This document shows positions 19,265 through 27,626 of a stretch of DNA of 64,000 bases, one piece after another (position 1 is the first letter of the stretch; every line of letters begins with the position of its first letter). The translations under genes were made by a program, and so were the position numbers. The notes beneath the pieces are model-generated. The model worked only from the letters and a program-made list of their open reading frames with translations, was not told where the DNA came from and made no database searches. Source of the DNA: Peribacillus saganii (lineage in GTDB: Bacteria; Bacillota; Bacilli; Bacillales; DSM-1321); assembly GCF_003429095.1 (NCBI RefSeq), contig NZ_QVTE01000026.1, positions 1-64,000 on the forward strand, in the 5' to 3' direction.

Positions 19265-19702
19265 ATGGAAGTTCAGCGAATATCCAAAACATCTATCTCA
19301 AAACTAAATTCCGCGGAAGAATTAGCCAAGAGTTCCATCCACTTTCAAGCTGTGATGGATAAGGGCCGTAATGACATCACATATGAACGCTTAACAAAGA
19401 AAATGAACGAGATTGAAGAACAAGGCAAAAAGCTGGTTGAGTCCAACACAGTGGAAAACCTTCGTAAATATAAAAAGATGGTTAAAGACTTTTTGGACGA
19501 TGCCATTAAAAATGGTCTGAATCTTCAAGAGCGACGAGGATTTAACCAAAGGGGTTCCTCAAAAATATATAAATTAGTCAAGGAAGTAGACAAAAAGCTC
19601 ATTGATTTAACGAATGAAGTACTTGCTAAAGAGAAGAAAGGACTCGATATCTTAGGTATAGTTGGAGAGATAAAGGGATTGCTCATTAATATATACACAT
19701 AA
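19265..19702 (+). CDS. YaaR family (DUF327) protein
   Basis: 145 residues, all-helical and basic. The pattern VRxYKxxVKxFLDDAIKNGLNLQERRGFNQRGSSKIYKLVKEVDKKLIDLTNEVLAKEKKGLDILGIVGEIKGLLINIYT is typical of the YaaR family, whose biochemical role is not established. AGGTGGTAATTAA precedes the ATG. It follows the flagellin terminator by ~30 nt, so it could be expressed by readthrough or from its own weak promoter. YaaR-like genes near flagellar genes suggest a motility link, which is inference. Confidence 0.85.
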   Translation: MEVQRISKTSISKLNSAEELAKSSIHFQAVMDKGRNDITYERLTKKMNEIEEQGKKLVESNTVENLRKYKKMVKDFLDDAIKNGLNLQERRGFNQRGSSKIYKLVKEVDKKLIDLTNEVLAKEKKGLDILGIVGEIKGLLINIYT

Positions 19703-19709
19703 ATTTACG

Positions 19710-19736
19710 CAGATCATAGGATCTGTTTTTTTTTTT
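19710..19736 (+). terminator. Terminator after the YaaR-like gene
   Basis: Short CAGAT/ATCTG stem followed by about 11 T. Confidence 0.7.
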
Positions 19737-19889
19737 GGATAAAACTCACCGTTGTTACTACAGCAATATTCCCAGCGATTCGACAAGAATGACTAAAATA
19801 ATCAACAACATTGACGATATAACACCTATAAACCAATTTTTAGGAACTTTTAATAAATGTGTGGCTGAATAAAGGAGGCGCTATAACCA

Positions 19890-21539
19890 TTGAAATACCG
19901 CATATTTTCTTTTTTGTTCTTTTTGCTTATCGGGTTAGGCTTTTTCCATGCATATCCTGCTTCAGCAAATTCCGTCATGAAAGGCACATTCGTAGACGCA
20001 ACATACGAGGAAGTTCGTATTGATGATGAAACGACGGAGAAAAGGTTAAAGTCGATTACGATTAAGAATTCCGAGGGGCGGACGACTACTTTGCCAATTG
20101 ATGTGAATGCGAGCTTTACTGTCGATACGATTCCGACGACGATTGATGCGTTTAAGAGTGGAATGGAAGTTGAGGCAGTTGTGAATTTGCGTCGGGTGAA
20201 GGCGCTGAGCGGGTTGTCAGGCGAGTATCCAGGGGAGCTTTCGGATGGAGAGGAAGTTGTAACTGGGATAGTGACCGAGATGGATCCAAATGGCAGGTTT
20301 TTGACTGTCAAACAGGATAATGGAAAATCGGATACATATAGTATTGATGGTGGAACAGAGGTTTTTAAAGGGACTACTTTTGTAGATCTGAGTGTGTTAT
20401 TTGAGGGAGACCGGGTTAAGCTTTCTTTTTCAGAATATGATACGAGCTATGTAAGCTCCATTGAGGTTATCGCGCAGGGTGTTAAGGTAGAAAATTTACA
20501 TAGGGCAAAGATTTTCCGAATTGATCCCGTCCGGAACACGCTTATGGTGAAGAATGAAAAGGTGTTTCGGGACTGGAGATGGCAAAACAAAAGCAGCACC
20601 GCTTCGTATGCTTACTCAGCCAAAACACCGGTATATGTAGGGAATAAGCTGATTAGCCGGGACCGGATGCGTTTCTACGCTAACAATGAGGTTTATTTTG
20701 CGACCGTCAGCCAATACGGCAAGCAAGTGATTGAACGTATGATTGTTAAAACTAATTTTGAGCGTTCCTATTATGAACCGATGCGTTCTGTTAATTTGCA
20801 GTCAAGATTATTGGGTTTATGGAAAAGCGGTTCGATTCCATATCATAATGGAACGATTCTTATCCGAAACGGCAGACTGATAGACTCAAAGACTTTAGCA
20901 GCTTATGGCACTGCCTTCGTTGTAACGGGCGGAGTTCAGAAAAGCCAGTATGCCAATATTATTCATGTGACAAACGATGGGTTCCAAAGCCCGAACTTAA
21001 CCAATCATACCATTTATTTTGGGCAAATTAGCCGGGCCAATGACTACCAGGTTACGGTAAAAAATTTGAAGAAGCTAACGAATAAGAATTTTTGGCAGGA
21101 TTCTGCAGCAGCCACATTTGCATTCAGTAATGATACTGTGGCTGTTAAGGATTTTAGAAGTTCTTATTTAACATTGGTTGCGAAAAATGAAATGGATAAC
21201 CAGATTGGGGGCTATGGTTACTTCTATGTGACCAATAACAAAGTAGTAGGAGCCCATATCATCGGAACAAGCAGCACGCGGGCACAGCTTGTATCTGTCG
21301 GCCGGATTGATTCGGTGACCAAGGCTATTGAAAATGTGCATGTGATGAAAGTCCGGAATGTAAGCCAATGGAGCAATGGCACTTGGGTTGAAGCTCCGTA
21401 TATCTCAAGAATGGATATTGAGCAGGCCACGATCATTCGTGAAGGGAAAGTTATTACTGCTGATGATCTGAAACCGGGTGAACGGGTATACATTCTTCAT
21501 GAATCATTGGTAAAAGGCCGTGTTCTATTAGTTAATTAG
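19890..21539 (+). CDS. Secreted protein of unknown function in an S-layer-type cluster
   Basis: 549 residues from a TTG start preceded by AAAGGAGGCG. A clear signal peptide (MKYRIFSFLFFLLIGLGFFHAYPASA) is followed by beta-rich repeats of the form GxVTEMDPNGRFLTVKQDNGKSDTYSIDGGTEVFKG and FRIDPVRNTLMVKNEKVF, resembling the small beta domains of DUF5666-type proteins. No catalytic motif, SLH domain or lipobox is visible. It sits immediately before two SLH proteins, so it is probably an exported cell-envelope component. I do not recognise a named family for the whole protein. Confidence 0.7.
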   Translation: MKYRIFSFLFFLLIGLGFFHAYPASANSVMKGTFVDATYEEVRIDDETTEKRLKSITIKNSEGRTTTLPIDVNASFTVDTIPTTIDAFKSGMEVEAVVNLRRVKALSGLSGEYPGELSDGEEVVTGIVTEMDPNGRFLTVKQDNGKSDTYSIDGGTEVFKGTTFVDLSVLFEGDRVKLSFSEYDTSYVSSIEVIAQGVKVENLHRAKIFRIDPVRNTLMVKNEKVFRDWRWQNKSSTASYAYSAKTPVYVGNKLISRDRMRFYANNEVYFATVSQYGKQVIERMIVKTNFERSYYEPMRSVNLQSRLLGLWKSGSIPYHNGTILIRNGRLIDSKTLAAYGTAFVVTGGVQKSQYANIIHVTNDGFQSPNLTNHTIYFGQISRANDYQVTVKNLKKLTNKNFWQDSAAATFAFSNDTVAVKDFRSSYLTLVAKNEMDNQIGGYGYFYVTNNKVVGAHIIGTSSTRAQLVSVGRIDSVTKAIENVHVMKVRNVSQWSNGTWVEAPYISRMDIEQATIIREGKVITADDLKPGERVYILHESLVKGRVLLVN

Positions 21540-21621
21540 ATTTAATTTTGCTTTATAAATTTATGTAATTGCCAGTTTCCTGAACGATTTTAGGAAAAAC
21601 ACAAGACGAAAGGAAACGAAA

Positions 21622-23052
21622 ATGACTAGACCTTTTTCATCCTTATCCAAAAAACTTTATTTACTTTTTATAGCTTTGCTTCTCACTCTTTTATGCAAGG
21701 TATCATCAGCTGGGGCGACACCTCCAGATTTAAACGGGGGAGTCAATAACGAATATACCTATGAAGAGCAGGTATTTCTGAGAGGAAAGCCAGAACGATT
21801 CAGCGGAAAAGTTACCAAGACGGAAAGTGAACAAAAAGACAAAAAGACAACAACATACCGTTTTACTTTGACAGGCCCAGGAGAAAAGGATAAACTTACC
21901 CGTTCTGTAAGCTATGTAACAGATGTGAAGGAACGGCTGGACAAAGGACAGACAACCACTCAAACGACAGTAAAAACGTATAGTGAAAAAATTAATTTTG
22001 ATAAAGAGACTTTTACTTTAGTGGATTATCAGCTGTCACACGGTATAGTAAGTGACAACCGGCCAGCTTCAGACTATTATTCTGGCAATCTGGTTGGCAG
22101 AAAGATTTACAAAACAGATAATGATACGATTACAGTACATTTCAGCGGCCGGAATGTAGGCTATGAAAACTTTTGGGGAGCCACTGAAACCCAAATCATT
22201 GACTATGAGATGGTCTCAGACCGAGGAACAGCTTTAATCACAAGTACAGTTTCTGACAGCAAAACAAAAACAATGAAATACGAACCGCATGATCCTTCCT
22301 TATCCAGTTTTACCGGCGGCCATGCTGTCATTAGCCAGCGGAATATGATTGGGGAATATACCTATGATATTCCTTATGGAAGCGGAACTGGAAAAGCGAA
22401 TGTTGGCCAGGAGATGGTTCCGAAAATTGAGCGTCTAATTGTACCGAAATTCCGTGACCTTGCTAAGCACTGGGCAAAGGACGATATTGAAAAGCTATAT
22501 TCGTTAGGTGTTTTTGATGAAAAAAGTAATTTCTTTTCTCCTAATACACCGATGAACCGTTATCAGTTTACAGTGGGAGTTTTAAAGGGTGCTGATGTGC
22601 GGGTGCTGGAACCGCCGAAAAATACGCGTGCTCCGAGAAAACCGGTTTATTCAGATCTGGATGTTAAGGATCCTGACTATCTTTATATAGAAAGTGCTGT
22701 ACAAAAAGGAATTACAAAAGGGGTTACTGCCACTAAGTTTATGCCTAAAGGTTATTTAACCAGGGCCCAGGCTGTTACCATTCTTATCCGGGCTTTAGGG
22801 CTGGAGCATCGGGCACCTACACCGGGATATAAAACGAGCTATACAGATAACAGCAGAATCCCAAATTGGGCAAAGGACAGCGTGTATGTCGGTACGGAGA
22901 TTGGTTTAATTTACGGCGATACAAAAGGCCGTTTCAACCCCAACCAGACGATGTCAAGAGCCGAGGCATCTTTACTGATTATCCGTTACCTTAATTTCCT
23001 TGAAAAAGACCTACAGCAAAATTACCGTGATGATATGTTGTTTTTTGAATAA
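21622..23052 (+). CDS. S-layer homology (SLH) domain protein
   Basis: 476 residues: signal peptide (ending near SSAGA), a ~280-residue beta-rich region of unknown function, and three C-terminal SLH domains (FRDLAKHWAKDDIEKLYSLGVF; YSDLDVKDPDYLYIESAVQKGITKGVTATKFMPKGYLTRAQAVTIL; YTDNSRIPNWAKDSVYVGTEIGLIYGDTKGRFNPNQTMSRAEASLLI). SLH domains bind pyruvylated secondary cell-wall polymer, so the protein should be wall-anchored. The N-terminal region starts with DLNGGVNNEYTYEEQVFLRGKPERFSGKVT. ACGAAAGGAAACGAAA precedes the ATG. Confidence 0.88.
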   Translation: MTRPFSSLSKKLYLLFIALLLTLLCKVSSAGATPPDLNGGVNNEYTYEEQVFLRGKPERFSGKVTKTESEQKDKKTTTYRFTLTGPGEKDKLTRSVSYVTDVKERLDKGQTTTQTTVKTYSEKINFDKETFTLVDYQLSHGIVSDNRPASDYYSGNLVGRKIYKTDNDTITVHFSGRNVGYENFWGATETQIIDYEMVSDRGTALITSTVSDSKTKTMKYEPHDPSLSSFTGGHAVISQRNMIGEYTYDIPYGSGTGKANVGQEMVPKIERLIVPKFRDLAKHWAKDDIEKLYSLGVFDEKSNFFSPNTPMNRYQFTVGVLKGADVRVLEPPKNTRAPRKPVYSDLDVKDPDYLYIESAVQKGITKGVTATKFMPKGYLTRAQAVTILIRALGLEHRAPTPGYKTSYTDNSRIPNWAKDSVYVGTEIGLIYGDTKGRFNPNQTMSRAEASLLIIRYLNFLEKDLQQNYRDDMLFFE

Positions 23053-23056
23053 ATGT

Positions 23057-23083
23057 AAGGCCCCCTTATCCGGGGCTTTCTTT
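23057..23083 (+). terminator. Terminator after the first SLH gene
   Basis: AAG-CCCC/GGGG-CTT hairpin followed by TTTCTTT. Confidence 0.75.
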
Positions 23084-23131
23084 ATATGTAAAAGTTTAAA
23101 CTGAGTTTTTCTAGAGTAGAGGATGATTAAT

Positions 23132-25456
23132 ATGACCGTTATTAAAAACAAAAAACTCGTATGGACTCTATTATTTCTAATACTGTTTTCCACTTTTACC
23201 AGCCAGGCCAGCGCCAATCAATTTAAGGATGTCAAGGCAGACCATTGGGCATATCCATCTATTGAATGGGCTGCCAATAAGGGGCTGGTGAATGGTTATA
23301 AAAATGGTACCTACGGACCTCAAAAGGTGTTAACCGAAGCAGAGTTTATTGCCATGCTTATCCGCTATGATTGCAGTCCTTATAAAGGGAGCTTATCTGC
23401 AAGGCCAGGTGAGCATTGGGCTTCCGGCAATTATCGTTACTTTTCAGAGAAAAACATTCCATTGCGAGGTTATTTCAATAATACTATTCGTGATAGTGCT
23501 ATAAGCCGCGGCCAGGTTGCGCGGATTGTGGCTGCTATTGATGGTAAGGATTTAACCGAACCATATGCTGTGCAGTATATGTATATGGAAAATTTATCAA
23601 GTGGTATGACAGGAAAGAAAGATTATAAGGATTATGGTGTTACGAAGTATTTAACACGTGCTGAAGCAGCTGTGTTTTTAGACCGTCTGTCCAAGAGTAT
23701 TTCCTGCAGCTTCAGCGGCCTAAGCGGACCCGCTGATGGAAGCGATAATGACTTGTACACTCCATTGCCATTACATTTTATGGGAGATGAAACAGTTTAT
23801 TTCCCTGCACCGGAAAGTCCTCCGGTGGTACCTCAGCCGCAGTCTGCTATCGATTCCCGTCTGGCAGATCTGGATATTGAAAAAGAGACATTGATTGCCA
23901 ATGGTGTTGACTCATCCTTTATCACACTAATGTTGAAAGACTGTTATGGGAATCCTATTTCGAATGATGAGTCTCTTTCTTTTCAAGTAACTTCGAAAGT
24001 GGGTGCGAGCATTGAAGGAGACTGGGAAGGCAAGGGCCCGAGTTCTTTTGAGGGAGCACAGGTACAGGCATTATCAACTTGGACGAATACAGATGGTCCC
24101 GAACTGACTGTAGCGGTAACCGCACCGAAATCAAGCAGAGCTCAAAAAGATACGCTTTCGTTTAAAGTAGATTCCTATAGTGAAAATAGAAATATGTCTT
24201 GCTACCGAAATCCTGTAACCGTTCCGTTGCAGTATGAACCAAAGGCGGAGCTTCGACTAGAGATAGAGACGGATACGGATAAGGAGACAAATAACACACT
24301 CTCTGCAGACGGTGTTGAGACTGCCAGAATTTCTGCCACTATCGTTCGGCCTGGCGGGCAGACCATCACAGGTTTTAATGGACGAGTACGCTTTCGTTCC
24401 GCTTATGGCGCGTCTTTAAGTTCCCAGGAAGTTCGCTTTTCTAATGGGGTGGCAAGTACAACCTTGACATCTATCCGATCTTCTCAGCCAATCACAGATC
24501 AGATTTTTGCGGAAATTGTTCAATCAGATTCCCGTTATAGAGATATTGTCGCACCGCTTCTAAATCAGAGCCATAGTACAGAAGTTATGTATGATCCTGG
24601 TCTGAATAATTCATGCCCAATTGGAGATACGGAAGTTGCATTCATCATTGATTCTTCTGGAAGTATGCTGCGTAATGATCCCGAGAGATTAAGGGTTATA
24701 AAGTCAAAGGAGTTAATTACCGAATTAAATGCAAATACAAATATTGCATCACATTTTAATGGAAACGGAATGTACCTTAGCGGACCGGATTCCATACCAG
24801 TGGTAAGGCAGTCATTAAACGATGTCTTCCAATCAGGAGGTACGAATATTGGGGATGGATTAGAGGAGGCATTTAGCCGATTTACATCCACTTCCACTCC
24901 AAAGGCTGCGATTCTGATTACGGACGGACGCTCAAGCGAGACAAAAATTAATCAAATGATTCAAGAGGCTGGAGAGAAAAATATTAGGATTTTTACAATT
25001 GGCCTCGGGGATAAAAAGCAGCTAAATGAAGAGTTATTGCAAAGAATGGCCTCCGAAACGGGCGGTAAATATTTTCATGCCCAGAAGAATACTGATATTG
25101 GAGCTGTTTATCAATTAATTCTAAATGAAATCACATGTGGTATATCGGGTCCTAGCTGCTCCCAATCAAGTCTGGTATTCTCTTCAGCGGCGATTGAAAA
25201 AACGAGTGGGGAATTCTTTATGCGTACATTCATTAATGACAATTGTGGCGAAATTACTAGAGTCGTTGTACGCTTTAAGGCACCTGATGGAGACGTTGAT
25301 TATGATTTAATCCCCCGTGGACAGGATTTTTTCGCATTGGAAAAAGGAAACTATGAAATTGATAATCTTACTTTAGAAAAGGAAGGCACTTTTCTTGCCT
25401 ATAAAGGCACAACATTAGTCGGACAAATCCGGGTTCCGGTTCAAACGATTCAATAA
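23132..25456 (+). CDS. SLH-anchored protein with von Willebrand factor A domain
   Basis: 774 residues from the ATG with GAGGA 8 nt upstream (an ATG 9 nt earlier overlaps that site). Order: signal peptide, SLH repeats at the N-terminus (FKDVKADHWAYPSIEWAANKGLVNGYKNGTYGPQKVLTEAEFIAML and two weaker units), a proline linker, Ig-like beta domains (IEKETLIANGVDSSFITLMLKDCYGNPI), a vWA domain with the MIDAS motif DSSGS in FIIDSSGSMLRNDPERL, TGGTNIGDGL-type Thr region and ITDGRSS, and a cysteine-containing C-terminal domain. vWA domains mediate metal-dependent protein binding, so a surface adhesion or scaffold role is likely. Partner unknown. Confidence 0.88.
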   Translation: MTVIKNKKLVWTLLFLILFSTFTSQASANQFKDVKADHWAYPSIEWAANKGLVNGYKNGTYGPQKVLTEAEFIAMLIRYDCSPYKGSLSARPGEHWASGNYRYFSEKNIPLRGYFNNTIRDSAISRGQVARIVAAIDGKDLTEPYAVQYMYMENLSSGMTGKKDYKDYGVTKYLTRAEAAVFLDRLSKSISCSFSGLSGPADGSDNDLYTPLPLHFMGDETVYFPAPESPPVVPQPQSAIDSRLADLDIEKETLIANGVDSSFITLMLKDCYGNPISNDESLSFQVTSKVGASIEGDWEGKGPSSFEGAQVQALSTWTNTDGPELTVAVTAPKSSRAQKDTLSFKVDSYSENRNMSCYRNPVTVPLQYEPKAELRLEIETDTDKETNNTLSADGVETARISATIVRPGGQTITGFNGRVRFRSAYGASLSSQEVRFSNGVASTTLTSIRSSQPITDQIFAEIVQSDSRYRDIVAPLLNQSHSTEVMYDPGLNNSCPIGDTEVAFIIDSSGSMLRNDPERLRVIKSKELITELNANTNIASHFNGNGMYLSGPDSIPVVRQSLNDVFQSGGTNIGDGLEEAFSRFTSTSTPKAAILITDGRSSETKINQMIQEAGEKNIRIFTIGLGDKKQLNEELLQRMASETGGKYFHAQKNTDIGAVYQLILNEITCGISGPSCSQSSLVFSSAAIEKTSGEFFMRTFINDNCGEITRVVVRFKAPDGDVDYDLIPRGQDFFALEKGNYEIDNLTLEKEGTFLAYKGTTLVGQIRVPVQTIQ

Positions 25457-25469
25457 TAATAAATACCTG

Positions 25470-25500
25470 CCTTCAGATGTAAATGTCTGAAGGTTTTTTC
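25470..25500 (+). terminator. Terminator after the SLH-vWA gene
   Basis: CCTTCAGA/TCTGAAGG stem followed by six T. Confidence 0.92.
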
Positions 25501-25583
25501 TATGTTTATTCTAAATGTGTATCGTCGCAATGTACGACAGTAATTCTTCATAATTTCCACATTTTCGACAAACATTATTAAGT

Positions 25584-25617
25584 GTTTATGAAGGAATTAT
25601 AAAGGGAATGATAGAAT
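25584..25617 (+). promoter_or_regulatory. Overlapping sigma-B and sigma-H promoters of hpf
   Basis: Sigma-B: GTTTAT at 25584-25589, 14-nt spacer, GGGAAT at 25604-25609 (consensus GTTTAA-N12-15-GGGTAT). Sigma-H: GAAGGAATT at 25590-25598, 14-nt spacer, AGAAT at 25613-25617 (consensus RWAGGAxxT-N14-HGAAT, perfect match). B. subtilis yvyD/hpf is known to be under both factors, so the double match is in the expected place. Confidence 0.85.
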
Positions 25618-25655
25618 ATTATTAACATAGTCTTATCTAAAGGAGGACTCGTTTT

Positions 25656-26213
25656 ATGAATTACAACATTCGTGGTGAGAATATTGAGGTAACTCCAGCT
25701 CTTCGTGATTATGTGGAGAAGAAAATTGGCAAGTTGGAAAGATATTTTGCTAATACACCGGATGCCAATGCACATGTAAATTTGAAGGTGTACAGCGATA
25801 AGACGTCCAAGGTGGAAGTGACTATCCCGATGTCCAATCTGGTTCTTCGCGCTGAAGAGAGAAAAGAAGATATGTATGCAGGAATTGATACCATTACTGA
25901 TAAATTAGAGCGTCAAATTCGTAAACATAAGACGAAGGTCAACCGAAAATTCCGTACGAATGGCAGCACGGCAGATATGTTTGTCGCTGTTGCGGAGCCG
26001 GAAGCACCGCCTGTAGAAGAAGATGAAATGGAAGATTTGGAAGTTGTCCGTAATAAGCGCTTTGACCTAAAGCCTATGGACAGCGAAGAGGCCATCCTGC
26101 AAATGAACATGCTGGGCCATAATTTCTTTGTTTACACAAACGCTGATACCAATAGTACCAATGTCGTTTACCGCCGTAAAGACGGCCGTTACGGTCTAAT
26201 CGAACCGAACTGA
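25656..26213 (+). CDS. hpf: Ribosome hibernation promoting factor, long form
   Basis: 185 residues. N-terminal S30AE domain (MNYNIRGENIEVTPALRDYVEKKIGKLERYF..., NLKVYSDKTSKVEVTIPMSNLVLRAEERKEDMYAGIDTITDKLERQIRKHKTK), variable linker, and C-terminal dimerisation domain (VRNKRFDLKPMDSEEAILQMNMLGHNFFVYTNADTNSTNVVYRRKDGRYGLIEP). The long form pairs two 70S ribosomes into inactive 100S dimers in stationary phase or stress. AAAGGAGGACTCGTTT precedes the ATG. Stress and transition-phase control is supported by the promoter. Corresponds to yvyD, which precedes secA in B. subtilis. Confidence 0.96.
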   Translation: MNYNIRGENIEVTPALRDYVEKKIGKLERYFANTPDANAHVNLKVYSDKTSKVEVTIPMSNLVLRAEERKEDMYAGIDTITDKLERQIRKHKTKVNRKFRTNGSTADMFVAVAEPEAPPVEEDEMEDLEVVRNKRFDLKPMDSEEAILQMNMLGHNFFVYTNADTNSTNVVYRRKDGRYGLIEPN

Positions 26214-26252
26214 GCGGAGCGATAATTGGTAAAAATAGGTTAATAGCTTAAA

Positions 26253-26287
26253 CAAACCCGCCACCTGTACAAGGTAGCGGGTTTTTT
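26253..26287. terminator. Bidirectional terminator between hpf and the HD-GYP-like gene
   Basis: AACCCGC...CCT/AGG...GCGGGTT stem with T-run on the + strand and TTTGTTT on the - strand; the flanking genes converge. Confidence 0.9.
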
Positions 26288-26291
26288 GCAG

Positions 26292-27374
26292 CTATACTGC
26301 TTTAACTATTGTAATATTAATCTCTTTTCGCAAATCCAGCTCGTGCGGTGATTTTAATTCATCTCCTTTAGGGTCTTTTATTACCCTTACTACAGGGCGG
26401 AGTGGCAGATCGGAGTAATTTTTGGCAACTACTGCTTCATATCCTGTATTTAAGACTACCCTTGAAGAAACTGGGAATATCGCAATATAGGCTAAAAAGT
26501 CTTTTATAATGGAGTGATCAAATAGAATATTTCCGGCTGCAGACAGAAATTCAGCTGCTTCTTGCGGAGAATGCCGTTTCCGGTAATTCCTTGAGGATGT
26601 CAGGGCAGCGTATACGTCCGCTATGGCTACAATCCGGGCGTATTCATGAATATTGGTCCCTTTAAGCTGTCTTGGATAGCCGCTGCCATCAAATCGTTCG
26701 TGATGCTGCAGGGCACAGTGTGCTGACAGCAAGGAGATATTCCGCTGCTTCCGTAAAAGTTCGAATCCCAATACTGTATGGCTATTCATGATATTTCGTT
26801 CTTCCTTGGTCATGAAGCCCTGTTTTTCCCATAGCCTGCTTGGCACCTGTGTCATCCCAATATCAAAAAGCAGTGCGCCAACTCCTAAGTCTAGCAGCTG
26901 TTCAGAGTTATATCCTTTGGCGATTCCAATAACTCCAGCCAGGGTGGCGACATTTACCGAATGGTGGAAAAAGTGACCCTGTGCAAGGACAAGGTCCGAA
27001 AGGTTAACCATTATGTTATCATTTGCCAGCAAGTGGTCCAGTATTTCCTTGAAAACCTTTTGGTATTCTTTGCCAAGGTCCTGTGAGGATGAGGTTTGAA
27101 GCAATGATTTCTTATCAAGGAATGATGTCATCGTTTCATATACCTTTTTGACGGCTTGCTGCCGGACAGTGGGACTTATCAGCGGTTTTGGATTAATGCC
27201 ATGGGTGCTGCGGGTTTCTATAAAGATGTATTCAACACCCTTCTTTCGCAGCGACGATATATAAGGACCGGTCAATCTGGTTCCTTTAGCGAGCAGCACT
27301 TTTCCTGTATGTCCATATATATGCAAGCCTAATTTATTTCCCGTTTCTGCTTCTGTTATATGGATTCTTTTCAT
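26292..27374 (-). CDS. HD-GYP domain protein with altered HD motif
   Basis: 360 residues. An N-terminal ~100-residue region is followed by an HD-GYP fold (HSVNVATLAGVIGIAKGYNSEQLLDLGVGALLFDIG...). The GYP signature QHHERFDGSGYPRQLKG is intact, as are HTVLGFELL and IVAIADVYAAL. In the usual LHDIGK metal motif, however, the histidine is Phe and the lysine Met (LFDIGMTQVP). HD-GYP proteins hydrolyse c-di-GMP; loss of the HD histidine may abolish or alter activity, leaving a binding or regulatory protein. GAGGTG precedes the ATG. The nearby GEMM riboswitch makes a c-di-GMP connection plausible. Confidence 0.88.
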   Translation of the reverse strand: MKRIHITEAETGNKLGLHIYGHTGKVLLAKGTRLTGPYISSLRKKGVEYIFIETRSTHGINPKPLISPTVRQQAVKKVYETMTSFLDKKSLLQTSSSQDLGKEYQKVFKEILDHLLANDNIMVNLSDLVLAQGHFFHHSVNVATLAGVIGIAKGYNSEQLLDLGVGALLFDIGMTQVPSRLWEKQGFMTKEERNIMNSHTVLGFELLRKQRNISLLSAHCALQHHERFDGSGYPRQLKGTNIHEYARIVAIADVYAALTSSRNYRKRHSPQEAAEFLSAAGNILFDHSIIKDFLAYIAIFPVSSRVVLNTGYEAVVAKNYSDLPLRPVVRVIKDPKGDELKSPHELDLRKEINITIVKAV

Positions 27375-27573
27375 TAAAACACCTCGAGTAATTGTTTAAT
27401 ATATAAACACTACTAAAATTCCTTTTTTTATAGTCTAGTAATCATGCCTCATTAATATGTTTATTATGTGAAGATTTTTTTTGAGGACATAATAGAGTTT
27501 TGAAATATACCGGGAGCAATCTTAATTGTAAAAGGGTTGACTCTTTTCTATGTCCTTTAAAAATATCTGAAAA

Positions 27574-27591
27574 TATAGTAAATTTACTATA
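27574..27591. promoter_or_regulatory. 18-bp perfect palindrome upstream of the gamma-glutamyltransferase gene
   Basis: TATAGTAAATTTACTATA is fully self-complementary and lies 36 nt before the start codon. It overlaps a possible -10 (TATAAT at 27588-27593) and is downstream of TTGACT at 27537. Probable operator of a dimeric repressor; the factor is unknown. Confidence 0.6.
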
Positions 27592-27626
27592 ATAAAGGAA
27601 AATCTGATTGAACGGAGTTGGCTTTA

